From assembly GCA_964386505.1 (NCBI GenBank), contig CAYLSM010000158.1, positions 1-10,583 of the forward strand: DNA of 10,583 bases, in the 5' to 3' direction. Every line of letters begins with the position of its first letter. The first letter of the stretch is position 1. Made by a program: the position numbers and the translations under genes. Under the pieces are notes generated by a model that ran no database searches, was not told the DNA's origin, and saw only the letters and a program-made list of their open reading frames with translations. Of the stretch, positions 5,885 through 10,583 are shown piece by piece. Source of the DNA: JAJFUG01 sp964386505. Its GTDB lineage: Bacteria > Gemmatimonadota > Glassbacteria > GWA2-58-10.

Positions 5885-7579
5885 ATGAAACAAAGCCGGA
5901 TGAAAAGAATCTGGGAACTAGGTCTGCGGCTGTTCTGGGACGAGCGCGCGCAGATCGCGGAAACAGTCAACCTTTTCGTCATTCTCCTGTTCAGCTTCGC
6001 TGTCATCCTCCTGGCATTCGGATTTGTCTATTACCTGATCCAGATCATTCAGGGCACCCCGCGCACACTGATCGAGTGCCTGTACTTCGTCTGGATAACT
6101 TTCGCCACCATCGGCTATTCGGACGAGGGCTTCGCAGGCACCCAGATCATCCGTCTGGTGACCATTCTGATCGGCGGTTTCCTTCTCACCCGCTACATCG
6201 TGCTGAGCGCCCACATCTATGCCCGTTTTGTGGTGGATGAGGTATTCAACCGCAAGCAGATCGAGCGGATGAAAAGGCGGGTGAGCCGCGCCAGCGGGCA
6301 CCTTCTGATCTTCGGGGATGACCGCGAGCTTATCAACAAGATCATCCAGGGTCTGGGCGGCAGCCACGAGTTTTTCCTGATCAGCGATGACCGCAAGCTG
6401 GTCACTGCGTTCAGGGAACGTTACAAGGACTTGAATTACATCCCCGAAAAGCCGTTCAGCAGCGAGACGGTCGACCTTCTGCACCCGGAGGTCGCGGCCG
6501 GGGCCTATACGTTGTTCAAGGACGATGAGAAGAACATCCTGCTCGGGGCGATGCTCGAAAACCGGGTCAGGGTGATCAGTTCCTACTCTGGTGACCACTC
6601 GGTCCTGCCGCGATTCAAGCGTATCGGCGTGGAGCCGATCGCACCGCATTTCATGAGCGGGCTGAAAATAGTCTCCACCCTGATCCGTCCCCATGTGACC
6701 GAGTTCCTCGACCGCTTTGTCTTCCCGGATAAAAGCGCGCTCGAATTCCGTCTGCGCGCCCCGGATGAGCCGCATGAGGGTCTGGTCCTGGCGGTGGTGA
6801 AAGACGGGAGTATGGATTTCAGCGCCAGCGAATACGCCGGTCAGGAATGCCTGACCCTGGAGCCACGCGAGGGGGAGACCTCCGAACCTCTGCCATCCAG
6901 GATGGAGGCAGCCTGGATGCCCTGCCGCACCGACCGTTTCCTGGTGCTGGGCGGCGGGACTATCGGCAAGGCGGTGATCGGCGAGATTCTGGCCACCCGG
7001 CGCGATCTGACCCTGGTCGAGCCGGAGGCCGCCAAGATCGAGCAACTGCGCCGTCATTACGGCGAGGAGGCCGCGCATTGGGTAGTGGGCCAAGGCGATC
7101 CGGATAACTACCGGATGGACGAGTATGACAGGGTAGCGATTGTCACCCCGGCCGATGAGATCAATTTCGCCATCGGCCTGGACTTTGTCGGCACCTCGCT
7201 GCACCGGGTGGTCCGGGCGGTGGATGACGACATGGAGCAGCATTACCACCGGATCGGCGCGGTGCCGGTGTTCGTGGGGCGAGTAGGTGCGGTGCGCATG
7301 CTGCGTGAGGTGACCAACCGCCTGACAAACCGGGTCCTGAGCGGGATGATCCACCAGCAGTACCGTCTTGACCAGGTCTGCCTGGCGCACCCGTCCAGCG
7401 CCGAGGAAATCTCCGCCCAGTTCAACGTGAAAATTCTGGCCCTCTGCCGCGAGGGGCTCTGCCGTCTGCTCCAGGGACGGGACGAGCAACTGCATCCTGG
7501 TGACACCCTGGTAATCTGCGGTCACGTGGATGACAACAAGCGCCTGCGCATACGGCACCGTCTCGAAGGACTGGTCTGA
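5885..7579 (+). CDS. Two-TM potassium channel with tandem RCK (TrkA-N) domains
   Basis: Probable ligand-gated K+ channel of the MthK/GsuK type in the inner membrane. Numbered from the ATG at 5885, TM1 is about 30-52, the pore helix 60-74, the selectivity filter T75-I-G-Y-S79 then D80, and TM2 about 86-110. RCK1 (about 138-250) begins LLIFGDDRE and lacks the GxGxxG nucleotide loop. RCK2 begins with an intact loop, G356-GGTIG, and an acidic VEPE at its second strand end. A TrkA-C-like segment closes the protein (about 485-560). The filter's last glycine (canonical TVGYGD) is serine here. The upstream TTG at 5882 is an alternative start; AGGA at 5871-5874 is 7 nt from the TTG and 10 nt from the ATG. 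It follows the dehydratase by about 33 nt and abuts fetA directly. Conductance and ligand are inferred from family only. Confidence 0.88.
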   Translation: MKQSRMKRIWELGLRLFWDERAQIAETVNLFVILLFSFAVILLAFGFVYYLIQIIQGTPRTLIECLYFVWITFATIGYSDEGFAGTQIIRLVTILIGGFLLTRYIVLSAHIYARFVVDEVFNRKQIERMKRRVSRASGHLLIFGDDRELINKIIQGLGGSHEFFLISDDRKLVTAFRERYKDLNYIPEKPFSSETVDLLHPEVAAGAYTLFKDDEKNILLGAMLENRVRVISSYSGDHSVLPRFKRIGVEPIAPHFMSGLKIVSTLIRPHVTEFLDRFVFPDKSALEFRLRAPDEPHEGLVLAVVKDGSMDFSASEYAGQECLTLEPREGETSEPLPSRMEAAWMPCRTDRFLVLGGGTIGKAVIGEILATRRDLTLVEPEAAKIEQLRRHYGEEAAHWVVGQGDPDNYRMDEYDRVAIVTPADEINFAIGLDFVGTSLHRVVRAVDDDMEQHYHRIGAVPVFVGRVGAVRMLREVTNRLTNRVLSGMIHQQYRLDQVCLAHPSSAEEISAQFNVKILALCREGLCRLLQGRDEQLHPGDTLVICGHVDDNKRLRIRHRLEGLV

Positions 7580-8293
7580 ATGACAGATTCACCGCTGTTC
7601 GAGCTGCAAGGGGTGGATGTGTCCGGCTCCGGCGGCAAACGTCTCCTGAGCGGCATCGGGTTCAGCCTTCCCTCCGGCAGGTGGAGCGCGGTGAGCGGAC
7701 CGAGCGGCTCGGGGAAGAGCACTTTGCTCAAGGTTCTTTCAGTACTGCTTAGACCCTCGGCTGGCAGCCTGCTCATCCAGGGCGCACCGCCGGAGCGCCG
7801 CAGCGTGACCGCCCTGCGACGCCGTCTGCCGCTGGTCATGCAGGAGCCGGTGCTGCTTGGCCGCACGGCGCGCGAGGACCTGGCCGAGGCGTTCGCCTTT
7901 GAGGCCGCGGAGGGGGCCAAGCCACCCTCGGGCGAGCGCCTGGACAATCTGCTGGCCGCGGTCGAGCTGCCGCGCGAAATACTGGACCGCGACAGCGCCC
8001 GCCTCTCCGGGGGTGAGAAACAGCGGGTGGCGATCGCCCGGGCCCTGGCCCTGGAGCCGCAGGCCCTTTTGCTGGATGAGCCCACCTCCGCGCTTGACCT
8101 TGTCACCGCCGAGCGCGTTTTCGACAACCTCGCCCGCCACTGGCCCGGCCTCAGCCTGGTGCTGGTCACCCACTCCAAGCCCCTGATCGACCGCACCGCC
8201 ACCCAGTTGCTTCTGCGTGAGGGCCGTCTGGAGAAAGTTGCCCACGGCCTCACGGATAGCGAACTGCGGCATTTCCTGGAGGTGCGCCAGTGA
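7580..8293 (+). CDS. fetA: ABC transporter ATP-binding protein, FetA/YbbL-like
   Basis: ATPase subunit that would power the FetB membrane protein encoded next. E. coli FetAB is reported to export iron and raise resistance to oxidative stress. All nucleotide-binding motifs are present: Walker A GPSGSGKST (40-48), Q-loop Q88 (VMQEP), signature LSGGEKQR (142-149), Walker B ALLLDEPTSALD (162-173) and switch H198 (LVTH). The 237-residue length is normal for a stand-alone ATPase. ATG immediately follows the channel's TGA (TGAATGA), and AAGGA at 7566-7570 sits 9 nt upstream, so translation is probably coupled. The 3' end overlaps fetB by 4 nt. ABC ATPase identity is certain. The FetA call depends on the neighbouring FetB, because ATPases of this class look alike. 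Confidence 0.88.
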   Translation: MTDSPLFELQGVDVSGSGGKRLLSGIGFSLPSGRWSAVSGPSGSGKSTLLKVLSVLLRPSAGSLLIQGAPPERRSVTALRRRLPLVMQEPVLLGRTAREDLAEAFAFEAAEGAKPPSGERLDNLLAAVELPREILDRDSARLSGGEKQRVAIARALALEPQALLLDEPTSALDLVTAERVFDNLARHWPGLSLVLVTHSKPLIDRTATQLLLREGRLEKVAHGLTDSELRHFLEVRQ

Positions 8294-9081
8294 ACGCCCA
8301 ATTCTACGATATCAGCCTCTGGGGCCTGGCCGCCGGGTATGCGATTGTCTTCCCGGTCTGGCTGATTGTCTGGCGCAAGCGTCTGGGCGTGGGCCGCGAC
8401 CTCGTTGTCTCCACCCTGCGCATGAGCCTGCAACTCCTGGCCGTGGGCTACGTGCTCAACTGGCTGTTCGGTCTGTCGCTCTGGTACCTGGTGGTCGCGG
8501 TGTTCCTGGCGATGGTCTATTTCGCGGCGCGCACTGTGATCGCGCGTACCGGGATGGCCTTGCGCGGGTTCACCTGGAAACTGTTCCTGGCGATACTGGT
8601 CGGAGTGGGTACGGTCACCGCGTTCACCGCCCTGTTCGTGATCCGGGTGCGGCCCTGGTACGAGCCGCGCTGGTTCATCCCGCTGGCCGGGATGGTTATC
8701 GGCAATTCGATGAGCGGCTGCGCCCTGGCCCTGGAGCGCTTTTTCAACGAGGTGCGCGACCGCCGCGCCGTGGTGGAGACCCGTCTGAGCCTGGGGGCCA
8801 CCGCGCGCGAGGCCACCCAGCCCATGCTGCGCGCGGCGTTCCGGGCCGCGCTCATCCCCACGCTCAGCTCGATGAGCGGCATGGGGATCGTGTTCCTGCC
8901 CGGAATGATGACCGGACAGATCCTGGGCGGGATCTCGCCGCTGGAGGCGATCCGCTACCAGCTTATGATCATGCTGGCGATCCTGGGCGCGGTGGCTTTC
9001 TCCTGCTTCCTGATCCTGATCCTGGAACAGAGGAGTTTTTTCGACGAGTATCAGAGCCTTCGGCAGGACATTTTCGGCTGA
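8290..9081 (+). CDS. fetB: ABC transporter permease, FetB/YbbM (UPF0014) family
   Basis: Membrane subunit of the probable iron/metal-export ABC transporter. The 263 residues contain about seven hydrophobic segments. They include the family-conserved core: an R-x-S-x-QLLAVG segment near residue 45, GMVIGNSMSGCALALERF near 135-150, LSLGATAREA near 165-175, and MSGMGIVFLPGMMTGQILGG near 195-215, followed by IRYQLMIM. The start is GTG within GTGA, overlapping the fetA stop by 4 nt, a typical coupling arrangement. It closes the plus-strand operon. The family is clear. Iron as substrate comes from E. coli work, and other UPF0014 members could move different substrates. Confidence 0.9.
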   Translation: MNAQFYDISLWGLAAGYAIVFPVWLIVWRKRLGVGRDLVVSTLRMSLQLLAVGYVLNWLFGLSLWYLVVAVFLAMVYFAARTVIARTGMALRGFTWKLFLAILVGVGTVTAFTALFVIRVRPWYEPRWFIPLAGMVIGNSMSGCALALERFFNEVRDRRAVVETRLSLGATAREATQPMLRAAFRAALIPTLSSMSGMGIVFLPGMMTGQILGGISPLEAIRYQLMIMLAILGAVAFSCFLILILEQRSFFDEYQSLRQDIFG

Positions 9082-9110
9082 GTGGGCAGGGATGCACTTC
9101 GGCTTAAGAT

Positions 9111-9138
9111 CGGACCGTCATGGGCAGGCCGTTTTTTT
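9111..9138 (+). terminator. Possible weak terminator after fetB
   Basis: A GC-rich stretch with only a 3-bp CGG/CCG closing pair and imperfect interior (9111-9131) precedes a run of seven T (9132-9138), 30 nt past the fetB stop. The T-run is clear; the stem is poor, so intrinsic termination is uncertain. Confidence 0.25.
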
Positions 9139-9161
9139 CGTGGGGGCGGTTTGAAGTAATA

Positions 9162-9170
9162 TGTTAAAAT
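9162..9170 (+). promoter_or_regulatory. Extended -10 element ahead of the repeat, candidate cca promoter
   Basis: TGTTAAAAT repeats the extended -10 pattern of the operon promoter (TGCTAAAAT at 4795-4803). No -35 is visible at 17 nt spacing (9142-9147 is G-rich). If used, transcription would begin inside the palindromic repeat at about 9177, putting its second hairpin in the cca leader. Confidence 0.3.
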
Positions 9171-9222
9171 GTAGGGGCGCACACGCGGGTGCGCCCGGGC
9201 GGACACATGGGTCCGCCCCTAC
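9171..9222. repeat. 52-nt palindromic intergenic repeat folding as a three-way junction
   Basis: Two tandem hairpins of the same design sit inside a short outer stem. Hairpin 1 pairs 9175-9182 with 9189-9196 (8 bp, loop ACGCGG). Hairpin 2 pairs 9197-9204 with 9211-9218 (8 bp, loop ACATGG). The outer stem 9171-9174 pairs with 9219-9222, so all bases outside the two loops pair and none is free at the junction. The ends also form a 9-bp inverted repeat (GTAGGGGCG/CGCCCCTAC). ATGTTAA flanks it on both sides (9161-9167 and 9235-9241). It looks like a REP/MITE-type non-autonomous repeat. No transposase is nearby. Confidence 0.75.
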
Positions 9223-9270
9223 GTAAAGCATTGAATGTTAAGGGTGTCTCAAATTTCCATGCGGATGACA

Positions 9271-9275
9271 GAGGA
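9271..9275 (+). promoter_or_regulatory. Shine-Dalgarno that decides the cca start
   Basis: GAGGA lies 4 nt before the ATG at 9280. In-frame ATGs at 9259 and 9265 lack a comparable site at proper spacing (AGGG at 9241-9244 is 14 nt from the first). Confidence 0.6.
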
Positions 9276-9279
9276 AACA

Positions 9280-10583
9280 ATGCACCGGATCGAGGGCCTG
9301 GCCGAGCGGATAGCCGAATCCGGCGGGCGGGCCTTTTTTGTGGGCGGTTATGTCCGCGACAGCCTGCTGGGCCGCGAGCCCAAGGATATCGATATCGAGG
9401 TCTACGGCCTGGAGCCGGACACCCTGGTGGAGATACTGTCCACCGCGGGGCGGGTTGATTTGGTCGGCCGTCAGTTCGGCGTGCTGCGCGCTGCCGGCCT
9501 GGATGTGGACTGGACTTTGCCCCGGCGCGACAGCGCGGGCCGTCACCCCCGCGTGGCGATCAACCCGCACCTCAGTTTCCGCGAGGCCACCCGACGGCGC
9601 GACCTCACCGTGAACGCCCTGCTGAAAGATGTCCTCACGGGCGAACTGGTCGATCCCTGGGGCGGGCAGGCGGACCTGGAAAAGGGCGTCCTGCGCGCCC
9701 CGGACCGGTCGCTGTTCGTGGAGGACCCGCTGCGTTTCTACCGCGTGATGCAGCTTTGCGCGCGCCTTCAGATGACCCCGGACCCGGAACTGGACTCTCT
9801 CTGCGCCGGGATGGAGATACACACCGTGGCCCGCGAGCGGGTGGAGGAGGAATTCAACCGTCTGTGGCTGGAGGCCGCCCGCCCCAGCCTGGGCCTGGCC
9901 TGGGTGCAGCGCGTGGGCCGTCTGGCCGAGGTGCTGCCGCCTCTGGCCGGCACGCCGGCCACGCCCCAGGACCCGGACTGGCACCCGGAGGGGAATGTCT
10001 GGACCCACACGTTGCAGGTGGTTGACGCCGCCGCGGCGCTGAGAGAGGGCGAGCGCGGGCGCGACCTTATGCTCCTCTGGGCCGCGGCGCTGCACGACTG
10101 CGGCAAGCCCGCCACCACCCGCCAGGAGGGCGGCCACCTTCGCAGCCCGGAGCATGACCGCGAGAGCGAGAGCCTGGCCGGCCCGTTCCTGCGGGGCCTG
10201 CTGCGCTCGCAGCGCGTGGCCGAGGGCGCGGTAAAGCTCATAGCCCAGCACATGAAACCCCTGCAGTTCCACCAGAACCAGTCCTCGGAAAAGGCGTTCA
10301 AGCGCCTGGCGCTCAAGCTCGCCCCGGAGGCCGACCTGGAGCTTCTGGCCGCGCTGGCCCTGGCCGATGGCCGGGGGACAAACCCGGCAGGCGGTGCGCC
10401 GCTGACCCGGGATTTCGAGATGGTGGACTGGTTCCGCGAGATGAGCGGGCGGGCGCGGGTGAGCCGCGAGCCGGAGAAGCCGGTGCTAAAGGGAAGGCAC
10501 CTGCTTGGATTGATAGAACCGGGGCCGCGCCTGGGCCAGGTGCTGGAGGAGGCCTACCGGATACAGATCGAGGAGGGGATAAC
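9280..10583 (+). CDS. cca: CCA tRNA nucleotidyltransferase / poly(A)-polymerase family protein with HD domain, 3' partial
   Basis: Template-independent nucleotidyltransferase that adds or repairs the 3' CCA of tRNA in the cytoplasm. The class II head is complete: FVGGYVRDSLLG (20-31), catalytic D36 and D38 (KDIDIEV), DVDWTLPRRD (75-84), RRRDLTVNAL (105-114) and EDPLR (148-152), the last resembling the EDxxR base-recognition motif of CCA enzymes. An HD phosphohydrolase domain follows, with H235 (HPEGNVWTH, H243), H272-D273 (LHDCGK) and QHMKP further on. This is the layout of E. coli-type bifunctional Cca proteins. The frame stays open to the last base, so the C-terminus lies outside the window. 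ATG 9280 is chosen for its SD; ATG 9259 or 9265 would add 7 or 5 residues. Separation from poly(A) polymerase is likely but not certain. Confidence 0.87.
   Translation, partial: MHRIEGLAERIAESGGRAFFVGGYVRDSLLGREPKDIDIEVYGLEPDTLVEILSTAGRVDLVGRQFGVLRAAGLDVDWTLPRRDSAGRHPRVAINPHLSFREATRRRDLTVNALLKDVLTGELVDPWGGQADLEKGVLRAPDRSLFVEDPLRFYRVMQLCARLQMTPDPELDSLCAGMEIHTVARERVEEEFNRLWLEAARPSLGLAWVQRVGRLAEVLPPLAGTPATPQDPDWHPEGNVWTHTLQVVDAAAALREGERGRDLMLLWAAALHDCGKPATTRQEGGHLRSPEHDRESESLAGPFLRGLLRSQRVAEGAVKLIAQHMKPLQFHQNQSSEKAFKRLALKLAPEADLELLAALALADGRGTNPAGGAPLTRDFEMVDWFREMSGRARVSREPEKPVLKGRHLLGLIEPGPRLGQVLEEAYRIQIEEGI

Noticed and set aside
5918..7558. 546-codon open frame on the minus strand opposite the K+ channel gene
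   Set aside because: It is antisense to a gene with clear domain motifs. Its translation is a low-complexity mix rich in H, Q, D and G, as GC-rich DNA produces in the complementary frame. It has no recognisable domain.
7522..8433. 303-codon minus-strand open frame opposite fetA
   Set aside because: Serine- and arginine-rich shadow; fetA has every ABC ATPase motif in the other strand.
8217..9107. 296-codon plus-strand frame overlapping fetB out of phase
   Set aside because: Arginine-, glycine- and proline-rich with no motif. The fetB frame has the UPF0014 core and a GTGA overlap with fetA.
9171..9222. Start of a CRISPR array or an intrinsic terminator
   Set aside because: There is no regularly spaced direct repeat beyond the two hairpins, and no T-run follows 9222, so neither explanation fits.
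9238..10272. 344-codon minus-strand open frame opposite cca
   Set aside because: Antisense shadow of a well-supported cca coding frame, rich in R, G, A and Q with no motif.

Overview
The window is GC-rich bacterial DNA with tightly packed genes, and no rRNA, tRNA, phage or CRISPR genes are visible. The organism cannot be named from sequence alone. A secreted subtilase ending in a dockerin-type calcium repeat, GC-rich codon use and non-proteobacterial gene order fit a poorly characterised environmental lineage, for example one of the FCB-type candidate phyla. That placement is inference.

Layout. (1) 2-2599 (+) is a subtilisin-family (S8) protease, cut at its 5' end by the window edge. It has an I9-like propeptide, a long insert inside the catalytic domain, a cohesin-like beta module and a C-terminal dockerin pair. 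(2) On the minus strand, 2601-3179 is a MntP manganese exporter and 3253-4638 is a PuuP-like APC permease. A strong 14-bp hairpin lies between them. The permease probably starts at a TTG with an ideal Shine-Dalgarno at 4638, not at the longer TTG at 4704. (3) 4639-4891 is a divergent control region. It holds a perfect 14-bp palindrome midway between a good plus-strand promoter and a weak minus-strand one, followed by a leader with overlapping stems. (4) A plus-strand operon runs from 4892 to 9081: a PLP-dependent threonine/serine dehydratase or serine racemase, a two-TM K+ channel with two RCK domains, and the FetA/FetB (YbbL/YbbM) ABC pair. Spacings are 33, 0 and -4 nt. (5) 9082-9279 holds a T-run, an extended -10 element and a 52-nt palindromic repeat that folds into a gap-free three-way junction. 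(6) 9280 onward is a CCA-adding enzyme/poly(A)-polymerase-type nucleotidyltransferase with an HD domain, open at the window's right edge.

How the genes may work together. The divergent permease and dehydratase suggest uptake and deamination (or racemisation) of an amino acid. The channel and FetAB follow in the same transcript, and MntP follows the permease, so the locus combines amino-acid use with cation and metal homeostasis (K+, Mn2+, probably Fe). This functional link is inference from gene order. Nothing here is a clearly new defence or mobile system. The most unusual items are the three-way-junction repeat, the channel's TIGYS selectivity filter, and a cohesin-like module next to a dockerin in one protease.
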